A DNA stretch of 49,354 nucleotides, taken from Mesorhizobium sp. SCN 65-20 (GTDB lineage Bacteria > Pseudomonadota > Alphaproteobacteria > Rhizobiales > Rhizobiaceae). Shown here piece after piece: positions 9,702 to 18,506 of the stretch. A model generated the notes under the pieces. It made no database searches, was not told where the DNA came from, and was given only the letters and a program-made list of their open reading frames with translations. Location of the stretch: NCBI GenBank assembly GCA_001724355.1, contig MEEF01000013.1:1-49354 (forward strand), given 5' to 3'. Positions within the stretch are counted from its first letter, which is position 1, and every line of letters starts with the position of its first letter. The position numbers and the translations under genes were made by a program.

Positions 9702-10277
9702 ATGTCTCATGTCATCTCGCCGCTGACGCCCGACCTCTGGCCGGCGTTCGAGGATTTGTTCGGCAAGCAGGGCGCCTGCTACGGCTGTTGGTGCACCTAT
9801 TTCCGGATGCCGCCGGCGGCCCGTCGTGAAAGCGACCGGGAGCGCAACAAGGACCACATCAGGGCGCGCATCGAAGCCGGACCGCCACCGGGGCTGCTCG
9901 CCTTCGAGGAGGGGCAGGCGGTCGGATGGATGCAGATCGGGCCGCGGTCGGACGTGCCGGAGTTCAACAACGCCCGCCGCGCCTCGGCACCGCTCGAAAC
10001 GACCGACGTAGCAGATCCCCACGTCTGGGCGATTTCCTGCTTCTTCATCCGCACCAAGGCGCGCGGCCGTGGCCTTACCCACCAACTGGTTGGGGCCGGA
10101 ATCGAATTTGCGCGCCGGTCGGGTGCGCGTGCACTCGAGGCGTGCCCGATGGACCAGTCGAACGATACGCGATCCGGCAGCCTCTATGTCGGCTCGACCA
10201 GGGTGTTCGAGAAGGCCGGGTTCAGCCGCGCCGTCGAACGCCGGCCCGGCCGCCCGCTGATGCGGATGGAGCTATGA
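9702..10277 (+). CDS. GNAT-family N-acetyltransferase with CxxCxC motif
   Basis: Predicted acetyl-CoA-dependent N-acetyltransferase of 191 residues. The acetyl-CoA pyrophosphate loop is [13 protein letters not shown], and the C-terminal block [18 protein letters not shown] is usual for GNATs. The N-terminal third holds an unusual [12 protein letters not shown] cluster (near residues 26-37). The gene is divergent from dinB and shares its intergenic region with the LexA box. The start at 9702 is chosen at MSHVISPL, where the family similarity begins; the frame is open to 9606 but that stretch runs through dinB coding sequence. Substrate unknown. Confidence 0.8.
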   Translation: MSHVISPLTPDLWPAFEDLFGKQGACYGCWCTYFRMPPAARRESDRERNKDHIRARIEAGPPPGLLAFEEGQAVGWMQIGPRSDVPEFNNARRASAPLETTDVADPHVWAISCFFIRTKARGRGLTHQLVGAGIEFARRSGARALEACPMDQSNDTRSGSLYVGSTRVFEKAGFSRAVERRPGRPLMRMEL

Positions 10278-10289
10278 AGCGGCTGCTGG

Positions 10290-10841
10290 TCAGCCCGCAA
10301 AGCCGCCGCTTTCGAGAAACGCCAGTTCCTGGGGCGTCGAATCTCGACCCAGCAGGAGGTTGCGATGCGGAAACCGGCCGAACCGGGCGACGATGTCGCG
10401 ATGGCCGACGGCGTGCTTGAGGAATTCGCCGCCCAGTGCCGTCGAGCGCTCCAGCGGGATGTCGTGGTCTGCCAGCGTCTCGGAATGCGAAAAGGGCAGA
10501 TAGAAGAAGACGCGGATAGGGCCCTCCGTGGCCATGTCGAAGCCATCCGCGATGGCTTTGCGCGCAAAATAGCGGGCCAGGGGATCGGTTGCGTACATGT
10601 GCCCGCTGCCGCGGAAGCAGTTGCGCGGGAACTGGTCGAGCAGGATCATCAGCGCCAACGAGCCTTCCGCGTCCTCGGCCCAGGCGTCGCAATGCCGCTT
10701 CGCCGCGGCCATGTGCAGGTCGCCGAAGCTCTCGCGAAAATGGTCGTCGAACATCTCGTCCTTGCGGAACCATTTCTCGAGGCCGGCGGCGCGCCAGTAG
10801 TCCATGACCTCGGTTGCGCGCTTCCTGTCCACTTGCGTCAT
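10290..10841 (-). CDS. DUF924 family protein
   Basis: Soluble all-alpha protein of 183 residues. The family signature is visible: YWRAAGLEKWFRKDEMFDDH near the start, then LMILLDQFPRNCFRGSGHMY and RVFFYLPFSHSETLADHD. DUF924 proteins have a TPR-like fold and no established biochemical role. The ATG is two bases after the stop of the upstream antiporter gene and its ribosome site (AAAGGAA) lies inside the end of that gene, so the two are translationally coupled on the minus strand. Confidence 0.9.
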   Translation of the reverse strand: MTQVDRKRATEVMDYWRAAGLEKWFRKDEMFDDHFRESFGDLHMAAAKRHCDAWAEDAEGSLALMILLDQFPRNCFRGSGHMYATDPLARYFARKAIADGFDMATEGPIRVFFYLPFSHSETLADHDIPLERSTALGGEFLKHAVGHRDIVARFGRFPHRNLLLGRDSTPQELAFLESGGFAG

Positions 10842-10843
10842 CG

Positions 10844-12706
10844 TCAGTTCCTTTCAGTCTTTTCGCCTGCCATCGCCTTCTTGCTGAGGACGTCGGCGGC
10901 TTCTTCATTCAGCGCCTTGGCAGTGCGACGCGGTTGGGTGAGCGGGGTGGGGACGGGCTCGGGGATGTTCCCCTGTAAGTAGCTGCGCCCCGACTGGATG
11001 TCGCCGGCTATCTGCATGTCGAGCCGGGCCGCGTCACGCTGGCGGACGTCCTCGATGACCTCGGCCACATCGTCCGGGTCCTCGCCCAGTTTCTCGAGCG
11101 TCGTCCCGCCGAAGAGCAGCGCCGATTCGAACGTCTCGCGCAGCTGGTAGTCGACGCCGGCGCGGATCAACTGGATCGCCGTGCCGCGGTCGAAGGCGCG
11201 GGCCAGAACCGGAACCAGCGGAAACTCGGACTTCATCTGTTCGGCAATGCGGACGGCGACGTCCTCCTTGTCGACGCAGATAAGTACCGCGCGGGACCGT
11301 CCCGCACCGGCGGCATGCAGGATGTCGAGCCGGGTGCCGTCGCCGTAGTAGACCTTGAAGCCGAAATCGGCCGCCGCCTGTATCATCTCGACGTCGTTGT
11401 CGATGATCGAAACGTCGACGCCGCGCAGCAGCAGCGGCTGGCTGACGATCTGCCCGAAGCGCCCGAAACCGATAATGAGCACACTGCCGCTGAGCTCCTC
11501 GGCGACGTCGACGCCTTCGAGCGATTGTTCGGTCTGGGGCGTGAAGCGCTTGAGCACGGCTATGGCCAGCGGCGTGAGCACCATCGAGATGATGATGATG
11601 GCCGTAAGGATCGCGTTGGCCTCGCCGTCGATGATGCCGACTGCCAGCGCCGACGAATACAGCACGAAGGCGAACTCGCCGCCCTGGGCCATGACCACGG
11701 CACGTGCCAGGGCTTCGCGATGTCCGGCCCTCAGGAAGCGCGCGACGACATAGATGCCGATTGCCTTCATCACCATATAGGCGACGACGTAGAAGGCGAT
11801 CATCCGCCAGCTGGCCGCCACGACCTGCAGGTCGAGCGACATGCCTACTGCGATGAAGAACAGGCCGAGCAGGATGCCGCGGAACGGCTCGACATCTGCC
11901 TCGAGCTGATGGCGGAAGGTCGATTCCGAAAGCAGGACGCCAGCAAGGAATGCGCCCATGGCCATGGACAGCCCGCTCAACTGCATGGCGAGCGCGGAGC
12001 CCAGCACCACCAGGAGGGCGGCCGCCGTCATCACTTCGCGCGCCCTCGATTCGGCAAGCACGCGAAACAGCGGGTTGAGCAGGTAGCGCCCGGCGACGAT
12101 CAGGCCGACGATGGCGCCGACACCGATGCCGACTTCCTGGAGCCTCTCCGCCCAGCCGGTCCCGGTTTCCGTGGGGGTCACGGGTGCGAGGAAGGCGACA
12201 AGGGCGAGCAGCGGCACGATGGCAAGGTCTTCGAGCAGCAGGATCGACACCATGCGTTGCCCCTTGGGCGAGCCCAGTTCGCCGCGCTCCTCGAGCAGTT
12301 GCATGACGATCGCCGTCGAGGTGAGCACGAAACCCGCGCCCGCCACGAACGCCTGCGATACGGGAAAACCTCCGACGAGACCCACGAGGGTCAGCAGCAG
12401 GCCACAGACGCCGACCTGCAGCGCGCCTAGCCCAAATATCTCGCGCCTCAGCCCCCAAAGGCGCGATGGCTGCATCTCCAGGCCTATCAGGAACAGGAAC
12501 ATCACGACGCCGAGTTCGGCGACGTGCAGGATGGACTCGGCTTCGGAGAACACTCGGAGGCCGAACGGGCCGATCACCACCCCGGCGGTGAGGTAACCCA
12601 GGATGGAACCCAGCCCCAGGCGCTTGAAGATAGGGACGGAGACGACGCCGGCGGCCAGCAGAGCCACCACCTGGACCAGATCGTTGCCCGCTGCTTCAAC
12701 CGCCAT
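10844..12706 (-). CDS. CPA2-family K+/H+ antiporter with TrkA-N domain (KefB/KefC type)
   Basis: Inner-membrane monovalent cation:proton antiporter of about 620 residues. The N-terminal two thirds form about a dozen membrane segments (VVALLAAGVVSVPIFKRLGL, SILGYLTAGVVIGPFGLRVF, VMFLFLIGLEMQPSRLW). The C-terminal part is a cytosolic TrkA-N Rossmann domain beginning SVLIIGFGRFGQIVSQPLL around residue 405. Such proteins export potassium during electrophile or osmotic stress and are gated by nucleotides or glutathione adducts. The start is taken at MAVEAAGND (12704-12706); the frame is open seven codons further. It is cotranscribed with the DUF924 gene. Whether it is KefB, KefC or a different CPA2 member is not resolved. 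Confidence 0.9.
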   Translation of the reverse strand: MAVEAAGNDLVQVVALLAAGVVSVPIFKRLGLGSILGYLTAGVVIGPFGLRVFSEAESILHVAELGVVMFLFLIGLEMQPSRLWGLRREIFGLGALQVGVCGLLLTLVGLVGGFPVSQAFVAGAGFVLTSTAIVMQLLEERGELGSPKGQRMVSILLLEDLAIVPLLALVAFLAPVTPTETGTGWAERLQEVGIGVGAIVGLIVAGRYLLNPLFRVLAESRAREVMTAAALLVVLGSALAMQLSGLSMAMGAFLAGVLLSESTFRHQLEADVEPFRGILLGLFFIAVGMSLDLQVVAASWRMIAFYVVAYMVMKAIGIYVVARFLRAGHREALARAVVMAQGGEFAFVLYSSALAVGIIDGEANAILTAIIIISMVLTPLAIAVLKRFTPQTEQSLEGVDVAEELSGSVLIIGFGRFGQIVSQPLLLRGVDVSIIDNDVEMIQAAADFGFKVYYGDGTRLDILHAAGAGRSRAVLICVDKEDVAVRIAEQMKSEFPLVPVLARAFDRGTAIQLIRAGVDYQLRETFESALLFGGTTLEKLGEDPDDVAEVIEDVRQRDAARLDMQIAGDIQSGRSYLQGNIPEPVPTPLTQPRRTAKALNEEAADVLSKKAMAGEKTERN

Positions 12707-12921
12707 ATGTCCTCGCTGTACGTGCAATGGCGGCAGGCTTGCCGCTTAGGGAAGCGTCAAGATAGGTGCTTCAAGGCCGGTAGAACAGCCCGGGTCCCCG
12801 GCAAAAAGCGAACAGAGCTGTGTACCGTCGCCTTGCAGCTGTGATGGCTATGCGAATGGCGATACGCTTGGTGGCGGGGTCAAAATGCCAGCCGGCAATA
12901 GCCGTTCCGGGAGGAGTTGGC

Positions 12922-13185
12922 ATGAGAAGTTTCACGCTTGCTGCCCTCGCCATCCTGTTTGCCGTCTCCGCCTGCGCCAGGGCTCCGCAATGCACCGCAG
13001 CAAGCCTCGGCAGGAAGGCGCAGGAAGTGAACGTCGCCCTGCAGGAAGCGATCGCCAATGACCCGGCCAGGGCGCTCGAGTTCTCCATCAAGGCGCAGGA
13101 AGTCGCGATCAGGTATCAGGGCTCACCGACCTACGATGATGCGTGCAGGGCCTATGACGAGCTACTCAGCGTTCTCAAGGGCTGA
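12922..13185 (+). CDS. Small lipoprotein, unknown function
   Basis: Predicted 87-residue lipoprotein. The signal sequence MRSFTLAALAILFAVSAC ends in the lipobox VSAC with lipidation at residue 18. The mature part is mostly helical (ASLGRKAQEVNVALQEAI, AREFSI-type helices) with Cys near residues 24 and 75. The start follows a strong site, GGGAGGAG, 7 bases upstream; the frame continues to 12820 but without a signal peptide. I do not recognise a family. It faces the exported-protein gene at 13262, with a shared hairpin between them. Confidence 0.65.
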   Translation: MRSFTLAALAILFAVSACARAPQCTAASLGRKAQEVNVALQEAIANDPARALEFSIKAQEVAIRYQGSPTYDDACRAYDELLSVLKG

Positions 13186-13208
13186 TTCGAGCGGGGCCGA
13201 ACACGAGA

Positions 13209-13233
13209 AAGGCGGCGCACCTGGCACCGCCTT
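13209..13233. terminator. Candidate bidirectional terminator
   Basis: AAGGCGG (13209-13215) and CCGCCTT (13227-13233) form a 7-bp stem with an 11-base loop between two convergent genes. Each strand ends the stem in only two to three T residues, so termination is plausible but not strong. Confidence 0.4.
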
Positions 13234-13261
13234 CGTCATGGAGAGGGATTGTCCGCGGAGA

Positions 13262-13813
13262 TCAGTTCTTGGCGATCGCGCCCACTGCGGTGTCGTCTAC
13301 GCGCGTCAGCTTCATGCCGATGACGGGAACCAGTTGCTTGTCCACTCGAACGGATACGGTGACGTGCATCGAGTTCTCGTCCGGCACGCGCGCCTGCATC
13401 ACGCCGTTCAGCTGCTTGCGATTGATCGCCAGGATCACCTTGCTGCCGTCGACGACATTGCCGGAAATGATATCCAACCCTTGGCCTTCCGAGCCGTCCA
13501 TGAAGGTTCCACGGTAGCCGCGGCCCTTCTGCTCGATGGTCGCCGACATCTTCTGGGTGAATACGCCGACGCGGCAGCCGCCGTCGAGCGACATGCCGAC
13601 CTTGCCGTCCGGCGTCGTGCCAGTGAAGCTGCAAGTGAATTTCGTGCCCTTGTACTTGCCGGCGACGATCTCGCCGGGGCCGACCCACTCGCCCTGGACG
13701 GATTGGAAGAACTTCTTGTCGCGGGCAGGGCCCTTGTCCGAGCCGGCATGCGCGGTGCCCGCAAGCGACAAGGCAATGGCAGGCAGAGCAGCGGACAGGA
13801 ACAAACGCTTCAT
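13262..13813 (-). CDS. Exported protein of unknown function
   Basis: Predicted periplasmic protein of 183 residues. A standard signal peptide is present (MKRLFLSAALPAIALSLAGT with cleavage after AHA). The mature part is rich in alternating beta-type segments (GEWVGPGEIVAGKYKGTKF, then CSFTG, DGGCRVGVFTQKM). It has two Cys about 24 residues apart that may form a disulfide. I do not recognise the family; a beta-barrel or lipocalin-like fold is a guess. The start at 13813 begins the signal peptide; upstream codons to 13867 add a non-secretory extension. Confidence 0.7.
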   Translation of the reverse strand: MKRLFLSAALPAIALSLAGTAHAGSDKGPARDKKFFQSVQGEWVGPGEIVAGKYKGTKFTCSFTGTTPDGKVGMSLDGGCRVGVFTQKMSATIEQKGRGYRGTFMDGSEGQGLDIISGNVVDGSKVILAINRKQLNGVMQARVPDENSMHVTVSVRVDKQLVPVIGMKLTRVDDTAVGAIAKN

Positions 13814-13885
13814 GGACACACCTGGCGACAGGAACTGGGAACGGATAGCTGCTTGGACCATGGACAATAATGGTTAACGCTTCGT

Positions 13886-14965
13886 CTATTTGGTCTTGTC
13901 CGCAGCCTTGTCCTTGCTTGCGAAGGTCGTGAGCGCGGCGAGAAAATCGCCCATCCCGGGCCGCTTGGTCGCGGTGAAGGGCAGCGGCCGGGTGGTCTCC
14001 ATGGCCGCGATGCCGATGCGGGCCGTCATCATGCCGTTGACCACGCCTTCGCCGAGCTTGGCCGACAGCTTGGCCGCAAGCCCGTGCCCGACGATCTGCT
14101 GGACGAAGCTGTCGCCGACGGCGATCGAGCCTGTTACCGCCAGATGCGCCAGCACGCTGCGCGCGAGACGGAAGAACCCCAGCGTTCCGGGCCTTCCGCC
14201 GTATAGGTCGGACAGGCGGCGGATCAGGCGTCCGGCCTCGAACACCACATAGGCGATGTCGACCAAAGCGCGGGGACTGACGGCGGTGACCAGCGAGACC
14301 CGCTTGGCGGCGTCGAGAATGAGAACCTTGGCCCGGGCGTCGAGCGGAGCGAGAATCTCGGTTTCGGCCAGCCGCAACAGGTCGGCGCCGTCGATCACGT
14401 CGTTGCGCAGTTCCTGCATCGCCCGCCTTCCGGCCGCCGTCTGGGGCTTCGAGGCGACGAAGCTGGAAAGTTCATCGACCACGGCGCGGGCGGAGCGGGG
14501 ATCGTTGCGCTCGATGGCATCCGCAGCGCGGCCGCGCAGCCGCTCGACAGAGGCCAGTCTCCGGAGCGCGAGCAGTTCGCGCCCGACTATGACCAGAAAG
14601 GCGAGCGCGGCGATTGCCGCCGCGGCGACCGCCAGCCAGCCCAGCCAGTCTGCGCGGCTGAACAGGTCGCGGATGAGGCGGTCGGTCCACAGGCCGATCC
14701 CCAGAGAGATCAACACGCCCGCTGCTGCGAGGAACACCGCACCGATGCGTGAGCCGCGCTTGGGCGCCGTCGCCGGAGGCGGTTCGGCGGCGACGATGTC
14801 GGCTTCGTCGAAGACGTCGATCTCCGCGGGGGTGACCACTGCCGTCTCCGCAGCGATGGCTCTCGGCTTGCGGTGCGTGCGTGGGGTCTCCGTCGCCTGG
14901 TTGCGCTGAGGTTCGGCGGCGTCGGGCTCCAGGCTGAACGCGGCAGGCTTTCTGGGAGCGCTCAT
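13886..14965 (-). CDS. TIGR01620 family membrane protein (YcjF-like, DUF697)
   Basis: Inner-membrane protein of 359 residues. The first 70 residues are charged and low complexity. Two membrane spans follow (IGAVFLAAAGVLISLGIGLW about 73-92 and LGWLAVAAAAIAALAFLVIV about 102-121), then a cytosolic domain that includes the hydrophobic DUF697 segment (VTGSIAVGDSFVQQIVGHGL). It is the standard partner of YcjX: the ATG overlaps the YcjX stop by four bases (ATGA). In E. coli ycjX and ycjF are in the psp (phage-shock) neighbourhood, but no pspABC is visible here. Confidence 0.88.
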   Translation of the reverse strand: MSAPRKPAAFSLEPDAAEPQRNQATETPRTHRKPRAIAAETAVVTPAEIDVFDEADIVAAEPPPATAPKRGSRIGAVFLAAAGVLISLGIGLWTDRLIRDLFSRADWLGWLAVAAAAIAALAFLVIVGRELLALRRLASVERLRGRAADAIERNDPRSARAVVDELSSFVASKPQTAAGRRAMQELRNDVIDGADLLRLAETEILAPLDARAKVLILDAAKRVSLVTAVSPRALVDIAYVVFEAGRLIRRLSDLYGGRPGTLGFFRLARSVLAHLAVTGSIAVGDSFVQQIVGHGLAAKLSAKLGEGVVNGMMTARIGIAAMETTRPLPFTATKRPGMGDFLAALTTFASKDKAADKTK

Positions 14966-16437
14966 GCGAGATGGTCTCCGATCAGGAATTGCAGGGCGCG
15001 GTCCAGGCGGATGTGCGGCAGCGACAAGGTTAGGCCTTCGGCGGTGCGTTCGAGGCGGGGTGGCCGGAAGCGGACGAAGCGAATGGTCGGATCGTCTACA
15101 TCCTGGCGATGGTTGGTACCAAAGTCCTGGAACACCACATCCGCTCGTTCCGGCAAGTCACCGGGAAATATTGCGGTTTCCGTGTTGCCGTCGAAACGCT
15201 GCTTGCCGATGGTCTCGCCTTCTATCGGCGTGCCTATGATCACCGGAAGCGTCTCGCGCCCTTGCTTGACGGTGCCCTCGCGGGTGGCGCGCACGGCGGC
15301 AAGCGCGAGCACGTCGACCTCGGCGCCCGACAGGTTGGCCCGCGCGACGGCACGCTCCGTCAGACGCCGCACGATCGCCTGCAGCCGGTCATGGCTCTCA
15401 TGGTGGAGGTGGTCGGCCTTGGTGGCGGCGACGAGGATGCGGTCGATGCGGCGGGAGAACAGGTCGGTCAGCAGATTGCCGCGGCCGGGGCGGAAGCAGG
15501 CAAGGATCTCGGTCACCGCCCGTTCCAGGTCGGCGATCGCGCCGGGGCCGGCGTTCAGCGCCTGCATGGCGTCGATGAGAACGATCTGCCGGTCGAGCCT
15601 GGCGATGTGTTCGCGGAAGAACGGTTTGACGACATGCGTCTTGTAGGCCTCGTAGCGCCGCTCCATCATCGCATGCAGCGACCCCGGCCGCCCCCGTCCC
15701 GTGGCCAGTCCGGGAAGCGGCGCGAAAGTGAGGGCTGGCGAACCATCAAGGTCGCCGGGCATAAGGAAGCGCCCCGGCGGCAGGGTCGACAGCGCCCGTT
15801 CGTCGTCCTTGCAGGCCTTGAGATAGGCGGAGAAGCTCTCGGCCAGGCGACGCGCGGCCATTTCGTCGGCCTCGCCTTCCGGCTTGACCGTCTCCGACAG
15901 CGCCCGCCATGCCTCGGACAAATCGGCCCGCACCGGCAGGCGCGCCAGCTCGAAGGCTTCCCGCGAAAACTCCTCGTAGCTCTTGCCCAGGAGCGGCAGG
16001 TCGAGCAGCCATTCACCCGGGTAGTCGACGATATCGACGGAGAGTTTTCCTTGAGAAAACAATCTGTTCCAACCCGAGGCTGACTCGAATTCTATGGTCA
16101 GCCGCAGTTCGGATATGGCTCGGGTGGAGTCTGGCCAGATGCGCTGGTCGACGAGGGCTGCTACGTGATCCTCATACTGAAAACGCGGCACCGCATCGTC
16201 GGGCTGTTCCTGGAGGTAGGCCCGGGCTATGCGGCCGGATTTCTGCGCCTCGAACATCGGCAGGCGGCCGCCATGGATGAGATTGTGCACGAAGGCGCTG
16301 ATGAAAACAGTCTTGCCGGCTCGGGAAAGGCCGGTCACGCCCAGTCGCAGAGACGGCGAGAACAATCCTGTCGCGCGGCCGGAAAGGGTGTCGAGCGCGA
16401 TCCGGGCCTCGTCGGTGAATGTGGTCAGTGCCGCCAA
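14962..16437 (-). CDS. YcjX family P-loop GTPase-like protein (DUF463)
   Basis: Predicted nucleotide-binding protein of 491 residues. The Walker A motif GLSRAGKT is at residues 36-43, followed by HNLIHGGRLPMFEA. The segment VDIVDYPGEWLLDLPLLGKS (about 130-150) is Walker-B-like (DYPG), and LVAATKADHLHHESHDRL has the G4-like TKAD. The start is a TTG at 16435-16437 with GGGGGA upstream; an ATG slightly further up is out of frame. It is cotranscribed and overlaps by four bases with the TIGR01620 gene. Function is unknown beyond the YcjX-YcjF pairing and proposed envelope-stress association. Confidence 0.9.
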   Translation of the reverse strand: MAALTTFTDEARIALDTLSGRATGLFSPSLRLGVTGLSRAGKTVFISAFVHNLIHGGRLPMFEAQKSGRIARAYLQEQPDDAVPRFQYEDHVAALVDQRIWPDSTRAISELRLTIEFESASGWNRLFSQGKLSVDIVDYPGEWLLDLPLLGKSYEEFSREAFELARLPVRADLSEAWRALSETVKPEGEADEMAARRLAESFSAYLKACKDDERALSTLPPGRFLMPGDLDGSPALTFAPLPGLATGRGRPGSLHAMMERRYEAYKTHVVKPFFREHIARLDRQIVLIDAMQALNAGPGAIADLERAVTEILACFRPGRGNLLTDLFSRRIDRILVAATKADHLHHESHDRLQAIVRRLTERAVARANLSGAEVDVLALAAVRATREGTVKQGRETLPVIIGTPIEGETIGKQRFDGNTETAIFPGDLPERADVVFQDFGTNHRQDVDDPTIRFVRFRPPRLERTAEGLTLSLPHIRLDRALQFLIGDHLA

Positions 16438-16504
16438 TCGTCGTCCCCCATGAGGTCCGGTCCGATATAGGTGCCGGCCGCGGGAATTGAAATGGCGAAT
16501 GGAA

Positions 16505-17008
16505 TCAAAGGTCCGCCGGGGTCAGGAATGACTCGAGATATCCCTGGCCCAGTTGCGCTTCCGACAGGCTGGTCTGGAAGCGGATCACGGCAAGCCCGGA
16601 GGTCGGGAAACCGGTGTGCAGCGTGTGCAGCGCGCCTTCCTCGCCGGATCCGGACACCGCCATGGCGAGGTCCTCCATCATGGGGTTGTGCCCGATGAGA
16701 AGAATGGAACCGTGCTGGCCGTTGTCGCGAACCTTGTCCAGATAGCCGGCAGCGTCGGAACTGTAGAGGTCGTCGGTAAAGACGACGCGGCCAGTGTCGG
16801 CGTTGGCGGCAATGCCCTCCAGGGTTTCCCGCGCGCGCTTGGCGTTGGAGCATAGCGTGAGTTCGGGCACGTAGGCCCAGGCGCGCATCGTCTTGCCGGT
16901 TGCTTCGGCATCCGCGATGCCGGTGGCATCGAGCGGACGGTCGAAATCCCTGACGCCCGGAAGCGCCCATCCTGCCTTGGCGTGCCTGAGAAGATATAGC
17001 CTGCTCAA
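16505..17008 (-). CDS. SixA-like histidine phosphatase
   Basis: Cytosolic histidine phosphatase (phosphoglycerate-mutase fold) of 167 residues. The catalytic RHA motif is YLLRHAKAGW at the N-terminus, with the second motif SILLIGHNPMMEDLA near residue 105. The size and sequence are like SixA, which dephosphorylates phosphohistidines on HPt or PTS proteins. The start is a TTG at 17006-17008 with GGGAG six bases upstream; another TTG at 17029 has its GGGAG too close (one base). The substrate here is unknown; CckA with its HPt ChpT would be a tempting but unsupported partner. Confidence 0.85.
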   Translation of the reverse strand: MSRLYLLRHAKAGWALPGVRDFDRPLDATGIADAEATGKTMRAWAYVPELTLCSNAKRARETLEGIAANADTGRVVFTDDLYSSDAAGYLDKVRDNGQHGSILLIGHNPMMEDLAMAVSGSGEEGALHTLHTGFPTSGLAVIRFQTSLSEAQLGQGYLESFLTPADL

Positions 17009-17190
17009 ATATCGCTCCCGGAAGCTCAAGCTCCCGGCGAGCCTGCGCTAGCTGTCCTATCAGGATGTAGCCAAGGGCAGGGCGGCTTGCAACCGCACGA
17101 TCTCGCTATGCGTTCCTTAAGGGCGGAGTTGCATATGCGCCACGGCGAATCGGCCTCGATATGGCAAGTGTGAACTTTTCGAGAATACGC

Positions 17191-17219
17191 TTGTGCGACG
17201 ATTGGCCCGCGAATATATA
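17191..17219 (+). promoter_or_regulatory. Sigma-70 type promoter of dksA
   Basis: TTGTGC (17191-17196), a 17-base spacer, and TATATA (17214-17219) form a good housekeeping promoter of the rhizobial CTTGAC/TATAT kind. The predicted start is near 17226, leaving a leader of about 26 bases to the dksA ATG at 17252. Confidence 0.6.
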
Positions 17220-17251
17220 GGCGCCAAAACGGGGTGTGTTGGGTGAGTCGA

Positions 17252-17668
17252 ATGAACGATACCGTTGCACTTGGCTATGTGCCCTCCGAAGAGGAGCCGT
17301 TCATGAATGAACGGCAGAAGTCTTACTTCAGAGCTAAGTTGATCGCCTGGAAGAACGACATCCTCCGCGAAGCCCGCGAGACCCTCGAAATACTCCAGCA
17401 GGAAAACGCCAATCATCCGGATCTTGCCGACCGTGCATCGTCCGAGACCGACCGCGCCATCGAACTGAGGGCGCGCGACCGTCAACGTAAGTTGATCTCC
17501 AAGATCGACTCGGCGCTGCAGAGGATCGATGAGGGAACCTACGGGTATTGCGAGGAAACCGGCGAGCCGATCTCGCTCAAGCGGTTGGATGCTCGTCCGA
17601 TAGCCACGCTGTCTATCGAAGCTCAGGAGCGTCACGAGCGCCGCGAAAAGGTCTACAGAGACGACTGA
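17252..17668 (+). CDS. dksA: RNA polymerase-binding protein DksA (single-Cys variant)
   Basis: Stringent-response cofactor of RNA polymerase, 138 residues, acting with ppGpp in the secondary channel. The coiled-coil region is about residues 25-90, with the acidic tip DLADRASSETDRA. The zinc-finger region reads GYCEETGEPISLKRL and then ATLSIEAQ, so the four canonical Cys positions are C, T, S and A. This is the C1-type DksA that does not need structural zinc, usual in rhizobia. The ATG at 17252 gives the family-like short N-terminus; GTG at 17243 or 17234 are in-frame alternatives. It is monocistronic, between a promoter at 17191 and a terminator at 17693. Confidence 0.93.
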   Translation: MNDTVALGYVPSEEEPFMNERQKSYFRAKLIAWKNDILREARETLEILQQENANHPDLADRASSETDRAIELRARDRQRKLISKIDSALQRIDEGTYGYCEETGEPISLKRLDARPIATLSIEAQERHERREKVYRDD

Positions 17669-17692
17669 CCGCGGACATCAGAACTTCGCTTG

Positions 17693-17720
17693 AGGCGGCT
17701 TAGGCCGCCTTTTTTCTTTT
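17693..17720 (+). terminator. Rho-independent terminator of dksA
   Basis: AGGCGGC (17693-17699), loop TTAG, GCCGCCT (17704-17710) followed by a run of six T and then CTTTT. Stem, loop and U-tract fit an intrinsic terminator about 25 bases after the dksA stop. Confidence 0.85.
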
Positions 17721-17771
17721 CTGGATTGTTTTTTCCGGATTTCGCGCACGTCGTTCGAGCGCGCCGCTCAA

Positions 17772-18506
17772 TTACTTCTTGTGGCTCGAAAGCTCGCCGA
17801 GAAGCCTCGCCATCTCGTCGTCCAGGGATGCGTCGGTCGCGGGCTTTGCGGGCGGAGCCTTGTCGAGCGAGACTTCCAGCTCCTTCATCAGCGCGTCGTC
17901 GATCTCATTGCTAGGGGCAGGAACCAGCGCGGGGGCCGGCTTTGCGGCCAAGTGGTTCGCCGGAGCCTGCTGGTTGACAGGAACCTGCGGCCTTACGGGC
18001 GCGACTGGCGAAGCGACGGGCGCCGGGGCTTGAGGCCTCGGAGGAGCGGGTCTTTGAACTGCCGGAGCGGCTTGCGCCGGCGCGGGAGTCCGCACCGGAT
18101 GCGGGGCTGCCGGGCGCGATGCGGCGTGCTGGACGTGGGCCTGCTGCCGAGGCGGTGGAGCAGCGTCGTGGCCGGCTTCCGCCCCGGTCAGGGCAGGGCG
18201 CTTGGGAGCTGCGATCCGGATATCGCGCTCCACCACCACGTCTGTAGGCCCGCCGATGAGAAGCAGGTGCTCGATGTCGTCGCGCCTGACGAGAACCAGG
18301 CGACGATGGCTGTCCACGGCGGTTGCGTCCATCACCGCAAGGCGCGTCTTGCGGTTGCGCCCGCCGGAGACGAAGGTGCCGAAGGTGAGGCTGCGGACCA
18401 GCTTGACGATGACCAGTACGATGACCAGCAGCACGAGGGCTGCAAAGGTCCACAGCACTGCCGCCGTATAGCCCGGCCCAGCTACGCTATCGAGCCATTC
18501 GAACAT
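17772..18506 (-). CDS. FliO-like flagellar biosynthesis protein
   Basis: Inner-membrane protein of 244 residues with one membrane span near the N-terminus (VLWTFAALVLLVIVLVIVKL, about 18-37). A short FliO-type cytosolic domain follows (RLAVMDATAVDSHRRLVLVR, DDIEHLLLIGGPTDVVVERD). The C-terminal half is an Ala/Pro-rich linker ending in an acidic helix (DALMKELEVSLDK, DDEMARLLGELSS). FliO/FliZ proteins assist the flagellar export gate, but this gene stands alone, far from a flagellar cluster, and diverges from cckA. The domain pattern is clear; a flagellar role is inferred. Confidence 0.75.
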   Translation of the reverse strand: MFEWLDSVAGPGYTAAVLWTFAALVLLVIVLVIVKLVRSLTFGTFVSGGRNRKTRLAVMDATAVDSHRRLVLVRRDDIEHLLLIGGPTDVVVERDIRIAAPKRPALTGAEAGHDAAPPPRQQAHVQHAASRPAAPHPVRTPAPAQAAPAVQRPAPPRPQAPAPVASPVAPVRPQVPVNQQAPANHLAAKPAPALVPAPSNEIDDALMKELEVSLDKAPPAKPATDASLDDEMARLLGELSSHKK

